Below the pieces are notes generated by a model that was given only the letters and a program-made list of their open reading frames with translations, searched no databases and had not been told where the DNA came from. Below are positions 25,808-33,413 of a stretch of 64,000 bases of DNA, piece after piece. How positions within the stretch are numbered: position 1 is the stretch's first letter; each line of letters begins with the position of its first letter. This stretch comes from G965250275 sp965250275 (GTDB taxonomy: Bacteria > Pseudomonadota > Alphaproteobacteria > Rhodobacterales > Rhodobacteraceae): assembly GCA_965250275.1 (NCBI GenBank), contig OZ252297.1, positions 4,340,001-4,404,000 on the forward strand. The letters run 5' to 3'. The position numbers and the translations under genes are program-made.

Positions 25808-25836
25808 AACGGCGCGGCAATTGTCGCGCCGTTTTG
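25808..25836 (+). terminator. Rho-independent terminator
   Basis: AACGGCGCG pairs with CGCGCCGTT around an AATT-centred loop and ends in TTTTG. It closes the two-gene membrane-protein transcript and separates it from the metallo-hydrolase gene. Confidence 0.75.
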
Positions 25837-25843
25837 TGGCACT

Positions 25844-25864
25844 ATGTCCGACGCTATCGGACAT
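25844..25864. promoter_or_regulatory. Perfect inverted repeat upstream of the metallo-hydrolase gene
   Basis: ATGTCCGA-CGCTA-TCGGACAT, arms of eight bases and a five-base spacer, immediately before the AAGGAG ribosome site (25866-25871). It could be an operator or an mRNA hairpin that masks the ribosome site. Confidence 0.5.
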
Positions 25865-25878
25865 AAAGGAGACGTACG

Positions 25879-26820
25879 ATGACCCATGCCCCGACCTTGA
25901 CGCGCCGGGCGGCCCTCGGAGGCGCAGCAGCGCTGCCTCTGGCCGCAGCACTTGCGACCCCTGTTTTGGCCGGTGGCCATGGTGGCAAGGCACCCATGCC
26001 CCTCGCCCGGACCTTCAAACTGGGTGACATGTCCGTCACCACGTTGCTGGATGGCACGTTCCCCCGCGACGAAGCCAAGGGCATTTTCGGGGGCAACGTC
26101 TCCGATGAGGAGTTTGCACAAGTCTCTGCCGAGAACTTTATCTCAGCAGAGAACTCACAGTTTTTCTTCACACCCACCCTGATCGATACCGGCTCGGAAC
26201 TGGTACTGTTTGATACCGGTCTGGGACAGGGCGGCATGGCCGCGGCGCTGGAACAGGCTGGTGTCAGCGCAGATGCGATCGACGTGGTTGTCATTACCCA
26301 TATGCATCCCGATCACATTGGCGGCCTGATGACCGACGGTGCGCCCACCTTCGCGAATGCGAGATATGTCACGGGATCAAACGAGTACGATTTCTGGTCA
26401 AAAATGGAGGCCGGCAACCGTGTCGGCGACATGGTCGCGAACCTTGTCACGCCGATGGCCGAGACAATGGAATTTATCGACGATGGCGCTTCGGTCGCGT
26501 CCGGAGTCACAGCGATGGCCAGCTTCGGGCATACTCCCGGGCACATGTGTTACATGCTCGAGAATGGCGGGCAGCAGTTGGTTCTGACCGCAGACCTGGC
26601 CAATCATTATGTCTGGAGTTTCGCAAACCCCGATTGGGAAGTGCGGTTCGACATGGACAAAGAGGCCGCGACCGCATCCCGCCGCAAAGTGCTGGGAATG
26701 CTCGCCGCAGATCGGGTGCCAATGATCGGGTATCACATGCCCTTCCCCGCCGCCGGGTTCGTTGAAGCACGCGGCGACGGCTTCCGTTTCGTTCCGGTCA
26801 GCTATCAGTTGATGGGCTAA
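25879..26820 (+). CDS. Tat-exported metallo-beta-lactamase-fold hydrolase
   Basis: A 313-residue protein with a twin-arginine signal (LTRRAALGG, then a long alanine-rich hydrophobic region ending at about residue 31). The zinc-binding motif H141-x-H143-x-D145-H146 is in ITHMHPDHIGGL, followed by FGHTPGHM and an Asp in LTADLAN. These define an MBL-fold hydrolase of the broad group that includes lactonases and alkyl/aryl esterases. Export via Tat suggests that metal is loaded in the cytosol. It lies alone between a terminator and a converging oxidase gene. The substrate cannot be assigned. Confidence 0.88.
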   Translation: MTHAPTLTRRAALGGAAALPLAAALATPVLAGGHGGKAPMPLARTFKLGDMSVTTLLDGTFPRDEAKGIFGGNVSDEEFAQVSAENFISAENSQFFFTPTLIDTGSELVLFDTGLGQGGMAAALEQAGVSADAIDVVVITHMHPDHIGGLMTDGAPTFANARYVTGSNEYDFWSKMEAGNRVGDMVANLVTPMAETMEFIDDGASVASGVTAMASFGHTPGHMCYMLENGGQQLVLTADLANHYVWSFANPDWEVRFDMDKEAATASRRKVLGMLAADRVPMIGYHMPFPAAGFVEARGDGFRFVPVSYQLMG

Positions 26821-26861
26821 GGCCCAAGGCACATCGCGCATCCTGCGCGGTGTGCGCCGCT

Positions 26862-28190
26862 TCAAAACCCTGCCATCAGGGTGATCTTGCTGCCGTCCGT
26901 GAAGCGCGACAGGCGAAAATCCTGCGGATCCACGCAGGGCTCCGCACCTGTCACAATTTCCGCCATCAACTTGCCCGCACCCGGACCGATGCCAAAACCG
27001 TGTCCTGAAAACCCGGTTGCAATGTGCATACCGGGCAGGTCATCGACCGCAGAGATCACAGGAACAGCATCGGGCGTGACATCGATCATGCCCGCCCAAC
27101 TCTGCACAACATCGGCCTTCTCAAAGATGGGGAGCGCCCGTTGCACCGCGTTCCAACTGCGCCGCAGAACCCTTTCTGAGGGTTTCGGATCAAGAATGCG
27201 GCAGCGCTCGAAGGCCGTGATTGCGTCCGGGGACCAATGCCTTTGCTGGCCGCTTTCCTCTTTCCAGCGTGAAGAGAGCCGAAAGCGCAGTGAACGCCAT
27301 TGCGCCGCATAGGCCGGCAGAAACCTATATCCGAGCCGGAAACTGTCGGGAACAATGTCCACGGTGTTCTCATGCCCCGACGCGACCGTGTAACCTCCGT
27401 CAGCCCGTTTGCGACAGGCAAACCCATCGGTCCAGATCGATGCCTCTGGCCCCTCGACCGGTGTTGTGCGCATGACGGTGTTCATGACTTTCAGCTGCGG
27501 CAGGTCTATCCCAGCATTCCCGGCGAACAGGCGCGACCATGCGCCTCCGGCCAGAACAACGGATTGGCAAGCAACCCGTCCGCGTTCAGTGACCACGCCC
27601 GAGACGCGCCCGGCTGAGATGTCCAACGAACGGACCGCGACCTGGGTCATGATGTGTGCGCCGCGCGCGCGCGCTGCCTCTGCAATTGCCGGGGCCGCCC
27701 ATTGCGGTTCGGCGCGCCCGTCCATTGGGGTCCATAGCGCGCCCTTGAGTTGCATCCGATGATCCGGAAGTAACGCGTCCATTTCGTTGCCCGAAAGCAT
27801 CCGGCACTCTATCTGGTGGGGCTGCAGGTGCTCGGACCAGTTCTCGTACTCGCGATACTGACGATCGCTGGACGCCGAAAACAGAATCCCTGACTTGGTG
27901 TATCCGGTGTTGCGCCCCGTGCGGGCGTCCAAGCCCTCCCACGACCGGATCGCCTCGATCATCAAGGGGATTTCGCGCGGGTCGCGGCACGAGATGCGAA
28001 CCCATCCCCAGTTGCGCGACGATTGCTCGGCGGCGATCTGCCCCTTTTCGCACAACAGAACTGAGACCCCGCGCTCTGCCAGTTCCAAAGCGGTGGACGT
28101 GCCAATGATGCCGCCGCCGATCACGACGACATCGACCGCCTTGGGGAGTTTCAGATCGGACTCCACCGGTGTCGGAACGGGACCTGGCAT
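26862..28190 (-). CDS. FAD-dependent oxidoreductase, D-amino acid oxidase/DadA superfamily
   Basis: A 442-residue flavoprotein. The dinucleotide-binding motif VVVIGGGIIGTSTALELAER lies at residues 20-39, followed by the DAO-type SSRNWGWVRISCRDP. The C-terminal FAD contact is GFSGHGFGIGPGAGKLMAEI. It would oxidise an amino acid or an N-methyl amine such as sarcosine; the sequence does not decide which. It converges on the metallo-hydrolase gene and is divergent from the mini-zincin gene. No cofactor partner or transporter adjoins it. Confidence 0.85.
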   Translation of the reverse strand: MPGPVPTPVESDLKLPKAVDVVVIGGGIIGTSTALELAERGVSVLLCEKGQIAAEQSSRNWGWVRISCRDPREIPLMIEAIRSWEGLDARTGRNTGYTKSGILFSASSDRQYREYENWSEHLQPHQIECRMLSGNEMDALLPDHRMQLKGALWTPMDGRAEPQWAAPAIAEAARARGAHIMTQVAVRSLDISAGRVSGVVTERGRVACQSVVLAGGAWSRLFAGNAGIDLPQLKVMNTVMRTTPVEGPEASIWTDGFACRKRADGGYTVASGHENTVDIVPDSFRLGYRFLPAYAAQWRSLRFRLSSRWKEESGQQRHWSPDAITAFERCRILDPKPSERVLRRSWNAVQRALPIFEKADVVQSWAGMIDVTPDAVPVISAVDDLPGMHIATGFSGHGFGIGPGAGKLMAEIVTGAEPCVDPQDFRLSRFTDGSKITLMAGF

Positions 28191-28280
28191 GCCGCCAGAA
28201 TAGCGTCGCAGCGTACTCTGTCACGGCCCCTTCGGCGTGAGCACTGGGAAAGCCTGCGCTCGTGACTTATGTGCCATCCG

Positions 28281-28676
28281 ATGACCGATGTTCCAACAGA
28301 CCTAGACGCTTTTCACACGCTGATCGCAGAAGCGATCTCGGCTTTGCCCGAGCCCTACCGGCAAACGGCGCAAGAACTGTCTGTCTTTGTCCGCGATTTG
28401 CCCCCGGTCACTGTTCTGGCAGAGCTAGACATCTCCAATCCCATGGATCTGACGGGCCTTTACGAGGGCATCCCGCTGCCCGAAAAATCATTTGCGGACC
28501 AGGCACTCGCACCAGATGTGATCTGGCTGTTCCGTCAACCTATCCTTGCCGAATGGCGCGCGCGCGGCGACATCTCTCTACAGGAACTGGTCAGCCACGT
28601 GCTGGTTCACGAACTGGCGCATCACTTCGGCTGGACGGATGCGCAGATCGCTGAAATTGACCGCTGGTGGGAGTGA
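28281..28676 (+). CDS. Small zincin-type metallopeptidase family protein (HExxH)
   Basis: A 131-residue cytosolic protein of the short zincin family formerly DUF1025. The zinc motif is VLVHELAHHFGWTDAQI, near the C-terminus, with the third ligand likely a later Asp or Glu. The central PPVTVLAEL and LPEKSFADQ fit the family. A second in-frame ATG at 28269 is possible. It converges with nadE. The proteolytic substrate is unknown and activity in this family is poorly documented. Confidence 0.8.
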   Translation: MTDVPTDLDAFHTLIAEAISALPEPYRQTAQELSVFVRDLPPVTVLAELDISNPMDLTGLYEGIPLPEKSFADQALAPDVIWLFRQPILAEWRARGDISLQELVSHVLVHELAHHFGWTDAQIAEIDRWWE

Positions 28677-28740
28677 CAAACTCGAACGGCCTTCCTTTGG
28701 CGGGGTCGTCTTTGAGTTCTTTGGGAGCAGACCGATCGGG

Positions 28741-30399
28741 TCAGCTCGGATCACGCCAACGATTCACGATCGGATAGCGGCGGTCGAGCCAGAACGCCCG
28801 TTCGGTGAGCCGAGTTCCCGGCGCGGACTGGAACCGCTTGTACTCGCTGACATAGATCAGATGCTCAACCTTCTTCGCGGTTTCGCGGTCAAACCCGGCG
28901 GCCACACAATCCACCACAGACCCATCCTGATCCACAAGGATGTCCAGCAACGCATCGAGTTCCGGGTAGTCCGGCAGGCTGTCGCTGTCTTTCTGGTCCG
29001 CGCGCAGTTCCGCGCTGGGGGGTTTGTCGATCACTGAAACCGGCATGACGGGCCCTTCAGGCCCCTTCATCCAATCCCTGTGGTTGGCATTCCGCCAACG
29101 GCAGGTTTCGAACACGCGGGTTTTGTAGAGGTCCTTGATTGGATTGTACCCTCCGGCCATATCGCCGTATATCGTCGCATAACCCACCGCGACCTCGGAC
29201 TTGTTGCCAGTCGTCAGCAACATTTCGCCGAACTTGTTCGACATGGCCATCAAAAGCAGACCGCGTAAGCGCGACTGAATGTTTTCCTCAGCGAGACCTT
29301 CATTCAGACCCGCAAAGAGGTCAAACAAGGTGCTCTCAATCGCAGCGCGACCTTGCGTGATTGGCACGTAGTCATAGCGGCACCCCAAAAGCTCCGCGAC
29401 GGCCTGCGCATCATCCAGCGACTCTTGAGAGGTAAACTCCGAAGGCAGCATCACACAGCGCACGTTCTGTGCGCCCAGTGCATCCACTGCGATGGAAGCC
29501 ACAAGGGCTGAATCAACCCCTCCGGAAAGCCCCAGCAGAACCTTCTGAAAGCCTGATTTAGCCATGTAGTCCTGCAAAGACAGAACCATGGCCCGGTAGT
29601 CCTGCTCCCAGTCGTCGGGATGCAGATACCGGTCACCCTGCGCAGCAATCCATCCCTCTGGGGTTCGTTCCAGATCGACATGGGTGACCACGCTTTCAAA
29701 GCTCGGCAGCTGGACCGCAAGATGGCCGCCGGGGTTTAGGACGAAGCTGGCGCCGTCAAAGACCTGATCATCCTGCCCGCCGACCATGTTCAGATAAATC
29801 AGCGGCAATCCGGTTTCGATCACACGCGCCACCATGTGGTTGATCCGTGTTTCAAATCGACCGCGGTGATAGGGCGAGCCATTCGGCACCAACAGAAACT
29901 CGGCCCCGGTTTCGGCCATCGTCTCGGCAACATCTTCGTGCCAAGCGTCTTCGCAGATTGGTGATCCAATCCGGGTGTTGCCGACAGAGTATGGTCCACC
30001 GACGGGACCTGCATCAAAGATGCGCACTTCGTCAAAAACCGTCTCGTTCGGCAAATGATGCTTCAGCATCGTACTGGCGATCTTCCCGCCTTTCAGAATG
30101 AAGTACGCGTTAAACAGCTCCGCACCTTCCACCCAAGGTCCGCCTATGGCCAGGGCAGGCCCTTCTGCGCAATCGCCTGCCAGTTCCCGAACTGTTTCAA
30201 TAGCTGCAGTATGAAATGCTGGTTTGCGGACCAGATCCTGTGCGTTGTAGCCCGTGATGAACATCTCGGGCAGAGCCACGAGATCCGCGTCAGCCGCCCG
30301 CCCTTTTTCCCAGGCCTCTCGCGCCTTGGCGGCGTTGCCGGCAAGATCGCCCACAACGGGGTTCAGCTGTGCCAATGTCACGCGGAAACGGTCGGCCAT
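28741..30399 (-). CDS. nadE: Glutamine-dependent NAD+ synthetase
   Basis: A 552-residue bifunctional enzyme for the last step of NAD synthesis. The N-terminal nitrilase-type glutaminase carries Glu in LVALPEMFITGYN, Lys in MLKHHLPNE and Cys in GSPICEDAWHED. The C-terminal synthetase has the ATP P-loop LLGLSGGVDSALVASIAVDA and the late TTGNKSEVAVGYATIYGD. The length equals that of the alphaproteobacterial two-domain form. It stands alone on this strand, converging with the zincin gene. Confidence 0.96.
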   Translation of the reverse strand: MADRFRVTLAQLNPVVGDLAGNAAKAREAWEKGRAADADLVALPEMFITGYNAQDLVRKPAFHTAAIETVRELAGDCAEGPALAIGGPWVEGAELFNAYFILKGGKIASTMLKHHLPNETVFDEVRIFDAGPVGGPYSVGNTRIGSPICEDAWHEDVAETMAETGAEFLLVPNGSPYHRGRFETRINHMVARVIETGLPLIYLNMVGGQDDQVFDGASFVLNPGGHLAVQLPSFESVVTHVDLERTPEGWIAAQGDRYLHPDDWEQDYRAMVLSLQDYMAKSGFQKVLLGLSGGVDSALVASIAVDALGAQNVRCVMLPSEFTSQESLDDAQAVAELLGCRYDYVPITQGRAAIESTLFDLFAGLNEGLAEENIQSRLRGLLLMAMSNKFGEMLLTTGNKSEVAVGYATIYGDMAGGYNPIKDLYKTRVFETCRWRNANHRDWMKGPEGPVMPVSVIDKPPSAELRADQKDSDSLPDYPELDALLDILVDQDGSVVDCVAAGFDRETAKKVEHLIYVSEYKRFQSAPGTRLTERAFWLDRRYPIVNRWRDPS

Positions 30400-30559
30400 A
30401 TCGCCCTCGGTCTACAAATTGCCACTCTGCCATGTATCAGATCATGGGCCGAGGAAAAGAGGACCCGGCAAAAGGCGTTGCCCCGACACTACCAAACGCT
30501 TAATTTCAAGAGGCCACACCCGAGCAGTTGTGGCCAATACGAGGTGCGAGGCACAAACC

Positions 30560-31957
30560 ATGAGCTACCGCAAATCCGCATGGACCCTGACCGCCGCCAT
30601 CTTGCTGGCGAGTGGTGCACTGGCACAAGACGGGCAGGTCCTGACAAAGCAATACGATGACGGGGGGGTCTACGAGGGAACCTTTCGCGGCGGATTGCAG
30701 CATGGCACCGGAACCTACCGGCTCCCGAACGGATATGAATACACCGGTGACTGGGTTGAGGGCGAGATTCGCGGCAACGGCGTGGCCCGCTTTCCCAACG
30801 GGTCCATCTACGAAGGCGAATTCGCAAACGGAAAGCCAGAGGGCAAGGGCAAGATCGTCTTCGCCGATGGCGGCACATATGAGGGCGACTGGTCCGACGG
30901 AGTCATCAATGGTCAGGGCGTCGCCATCTATGCCAACGGGGTTCGTTACGAAGGCGGCTTTGTCGATGCACAGCATCACGGTCAGGGCGTCATGCAAAGC
31001 CCCGGTGGTTACGAATACAAGGGGCAGTGGGAAGGCGGCCTGAAACAGGGGCGCGGCGTCATCACCTATCCCGACGGCGCGGTCTATGACGGGGATATCG
31101 TGGCCGGCAAACGTGAGGGAGAAGGCACCCTGACGCTACCCGACGGTCTGATCTATGTCGGATTATGGAAAGCCGGACAGATCAACGGCACCGGCACCCT
31201 GACACAGCCAAACGGCGATGTGTACGAGGGCGATCTGGTCGACGGTCGTCGGCAGGGTCAGGGGCGCGTGACCTATGCAAACGGCGACATATACGACGGC
31301 GCCTTTGTCGATGACCGACGCGAAGGGATCGGCACATTCACCGGCACGGACGGCTATGTCTATATCGGCATGTGGCAGGCCGGACAGATCGAAGGCGACG
31401 GCAAGGTCACCTATCCCGATGGCTCGATCTATGTGGGCCAGTTCGGCGCTGATCTGGCGGACGGAAAGGGGAAGATCACCTATCCGGACGGATCGACCTA
31501 CGAAGGGGATTGGGTGGCTGGTGTCATCGATGGCAGCGGTAAAGCGACCTATGCCAACGGAATTGTCTATGAAGGCGAATTCCGCAACGCACGCAACCAC
31601 GGCACAGGCGTTATGACCTACGCAGACGGATACCGTTACGAAGGGGAATGGCAAGACGGCCAACGTCATGGCCAGGGTGTCGCGACCTATCCGGACGGAT
31701 CGGTCTACACCGGTACATTCGCGAACGGTCAGCGGCAGGGTCAGGGCGAGATCGTCATGGCTGACGGCTTCAGCTACACAGGCGACTGGGTCGCCGGTGA
31801 GATCAGCGGACAAGGCGTGGCGACCTATGCCAACGGGGACGTCTACGAAGGGATGTTCAGCGAGGGGAAACGTCAGGGCGTCGGAACCATGCGGTATGCG
31901 ACGGGCGAAGAAACCTCGGGATCGTGGGAAAACGGCGTGCTCAACGACGACGGATAG
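30560..31957 (+). CDS. Exported protein built almost entirely of MORN repeats
   Basis: A 465-residue protein with a signal peptide (cleavage at about ALA-QDG, residue 22). From residue 36 to the end it is an array of about 18 MORN repeats of 23 residues, of the form YEGxFxxGxxxGxGxxxYPDG, plus a degenerate last unit (EETSGSWENG). There is no kinase, channel or other catalytic domain. MORN arrays in other proteins bind lipids or other proteins and form elongated beta sheets. Its export to the periplasm points to an envelope role, but this is inference. The start is chosen by the signal peptide; the frame upstream runs antisense to nadE. Confidence 0.85.
   Translation: MSYRKSAWTLTAAILLASGALAQDGQVLTKQYDDGGVYEGTFRGGLQHGTGTYRLPNGYEYTGDWVEGEIRGNGVARFPNGSIYEGEFANGKPEGKGKIVFADGGTYEGDWSDGVINGQGVAIYANGVRYEGGFVDAQHHGQGVMQSPGGYEYKGQWEGGLKQGRGVITYPDGAVYDGDIVAGKREGEGTLTLPDGLIYVGLWKAGQINGTGTLTQPNGDVYEGDLVDGRRQGQGRVTYANGDIYDGAFVDDRREGIGTFTGTDGYVYIGMWQAGQIEGDGKVTYPDGSIYVGQFGADLADGKGKITYPDGSTYEGDWVAGVIDGSGKATYANGIVYEGEFRNARNHGTGVMTYADGYRYEGEWQDGQRHGQGVATYPDGSVYTGTFANGQRQGQGEIVMADGFSYTGDWVAGEISGQGVATYANGDVYEGMFSEGKRQGVGTMRYATGEETSGSWENGVLNDDG
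30665..31954 (+). repeat. MORN coding repeat array, about 18 units of 69 bases
   Basis: The DNA shows a 69-base periodicity matching the 23-residue protein repeat. Individual units have drifted in synonymous positions, so the array is old rather than recently expanded, though units near 31480-31500 and 31690-31710 share almost identical TATCCGGACGGATCG stretches. Confidence 0.8.
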
Positions 31958-32064
31958 CCACGTGATGCGCGGGATGGAACAATTTGCAGGGACCTCGCGA
32001 TAAACGGGTGTCCGAGACGCCACACTCTCTGCCGCATTAGGACACAAAATTGCCCAGATTCCCC

Positions 32065-32089
32065 TGTTTCTGTTACCATATCAGAAACA
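32065..32089. promoter_or_regulatory. Inverted repeat upstream of small unknown gene
   Basis: TGTTTCTG-9-CAGAAACA, perfect eight-base arms, ending 17 bases before the likely start codon. An operator or an mRNA hairpin is possible. Confidence 0.4.
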
Positions 32090-32106
32090 ATGTCAGGGCC
32101 GCTCCC

Positions 32107-32421
32107 ATGCACGCCACCATTGCAGCCATTGCCTCCGAAATGACTCGGACAGTCCCGCCTGAGTTGAAAGGCACGCGCGCCGCGATCTTTTTTCTGATGG
32201 GCCAAGGCCGGGTTGATGCGCCGAGCACGGTCACGGCCGAAGTCGGTGCAGCCTTTGGCCGGACGATGCGGGTCGCTGATCCGAATGCGCGCGATTTCCT
32301 GCGCCCGGTGCCACCGCGCCCCGAAGCGCACAATCCGCCGCCTGTTCAAAACGAACGGCGTCACATGGCATCCGACGATTTTGTGTTTCAGACCACCGAT
32401 CCGCAGCCACGATACGGCTGA
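32107..32421 (+). CDS. Small hypothetical protein
   Basis: A 104-residue protein with no signal peptide or membrane segment. The N-terminal half is helical in character (MHATIAAIASEMTRTVPPEL); the C-terminal third is proline-rich and ends FQTTDPQPRYG. I do not recognise a family. The ATG at 32107 is preferred over one 19 codons upstream because the shorter form begins just after a perfect inverted repeat. Coding status is supported only by length and amino acid composition. Confidence 0.5.
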   Translation: MHATIAAIASEMTRTVPPELKGTRAAIFFLMGQGRVDAPSTVTAEVGAAFGRTMRVADPNARDFLRPVPPRPEAHNPPPVQNERRHMASDDFVFQTTDPQPRYG

Positions 32422-32452
32422 GAACGCGTGGCGCACCGGACAATCTGTGTCG

Positions 32453-33118
32453 TCACCACGGCACTGGCTTGCCGGCCCAATCGAAAAAACCACCGCTGTC
32501 TGAAGGCAACAAACCCTCGATGACATCCAGCAGATGCCCTGCAGCGACCTCTGGAGTAACAGACGGATATCGCGCCAAGTACTTTTGGGTCAGCGGCGAG
32601 CGAACCGTGCCGGGATGCAACGACACGCAGATCGCCTTGGGGTGCGAGCGGGCCAGTTCGATGGCCGCGGTGCGCACCACCTGGTTAACCGCAGCCTTCG
32701 CCGCTCTGTAACTCACCCAGCCGCCAATCGCATTGTCGCCAATCGACCCGACACGTGCTGAGAGTACAGCCAGGACAGATCTCCGATCCTTTGGCAACAG
32801 CCTGAGCGCGTATTTCAAAACCAGCGCCGGACCAACGGCATTCAGCGCAAATTGGTCCAGCATAGACTGCGCGGTGACGGCGCGGATCGACTTTTCAGGG
32901 GACGCACCTGCAATCTCTAGCGCGCCTGTCGCTACGATGATCCCGTCATAGATCGGGGAAAGTCCGCTGAGCGCAGCCTCAACAGAAGCCTCGTCCGTGA
33001 CGTCCAAACCGTCGCGGGACCGGGACAACTCGCTGACTGCGACGCCGCGGTCTTGCAATGCCGCAGAGATCGCAGACCCGATGCCGCCAGACGCACCCAA
33101 GACCAATACGCGTTCCAT
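32453..33118 (-). CDS. Short-chain dehydrogenase/reductase
   Basis: A 221-residue NAD(P)-dependent oxidoreductase. The cofactor motif is VLVLGASGGIGSAISAALQD. The active-site tyrosine and lysine are in YRAAKAAVNQ (YxxxK), preceded by the Ser region VLSARVGSIGDN. The chain is slightly short for the family but has the full catalytic set. Start is taken at MERVLVLG. Substrate is unknown; it is divergent from the leuA leader. Confidence 0.88.
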   Translation of the reverse strand: MERVLVLGASGGIGSAISAALQDRGVAVSELSRSRDGLDVTDEASVEAALSGLSPIYDGIIVATGALEIAGASPEKSIRAVTAQSMLDQFALNAVGPALVLKYALRLLPKDRRSVLAVLSARVGSIGDNAIGGWVSYRAAKAAVNQVVRTAAIELARSHPKAICVSLHPGTVRSPLTQKYLARYPSVTPEVAAGHLLDVIEGLLPSDSGGFFDWAGKPVPW

Positions 33119-33253
33119 GCCCGACACATAGCGGCAAGTCGCGCGCAATCAATCTGACGGGTGAGATACCTGTCCCCGTCGATCTTGCATTCGTGACAAC
33201 GGTCGCAAATTCGACCCTTTCAATATCTGCACGCACTGGTATACCCTGCGCCC

Positions 33254-33334
33254 ATGACTTCGTTCGCGCATATCACAAACCCTACCGCTACGGCGGCGGC
33301 TCTGCGCGGCCTACTGATCCTACTCCGCCTCTGA
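33254..33334 (+). CDS. Leucine-rich leader peptide upstream of leuA
   Basis: A 26-codon ORF, starting MTSFAHITNP and ending RGLLILLRL before TGA. Six of its last ten codons are leucine (CTG, CTA, CTG, CTA, CTC, CTC), including two CTA codons, which appear rare in this GC-rich DNA. It ends 79 bases before leuA. A perfect ten-base inverted repeat begins inside its final codons. This is the classical arrangement for sensing leucyl-tRNA supply and controlling leucine synthesis by attenuation. The coding sense is direct; the regulatory mechanism is inferred. Confidence 0.82.
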   Translation: MTSFAHITNPTATAAALRGLLILLRL

Positions 33335-33363
33335 GCGTGCCAGTCGGCGCGCCCGCTCAGAGG
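33328..33363 (+). promoter_or_regulatory. Leader-overlapping hairpin, probable attenuator element
   Basis: CCTCTGAGCG and CGCTCAGAGG form a perfect ten-base-pair stem with a 16-base loop that contains GGCGCGCC. The loop can alternatively pair with CGCGCC at 33374-33379. The left arm overlaps the last leader codons and its stop. No T-run follows, so termination would need Rho, or the control may act on translation. Confidence 0.6.
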
Positions 33364-33413
33364 AGGCAGCCCGCGCGCCATTGGCATTAGGACAGAACAG
33401 AAAGACACATAAG

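Noticed and set aside
30665..31954. Treating the MORN region as a satellite or recombination-prone DNA repeat
   Set aside because: The repeat units differ at most synonymous positions; the periodicity is explained by the protein repeat.
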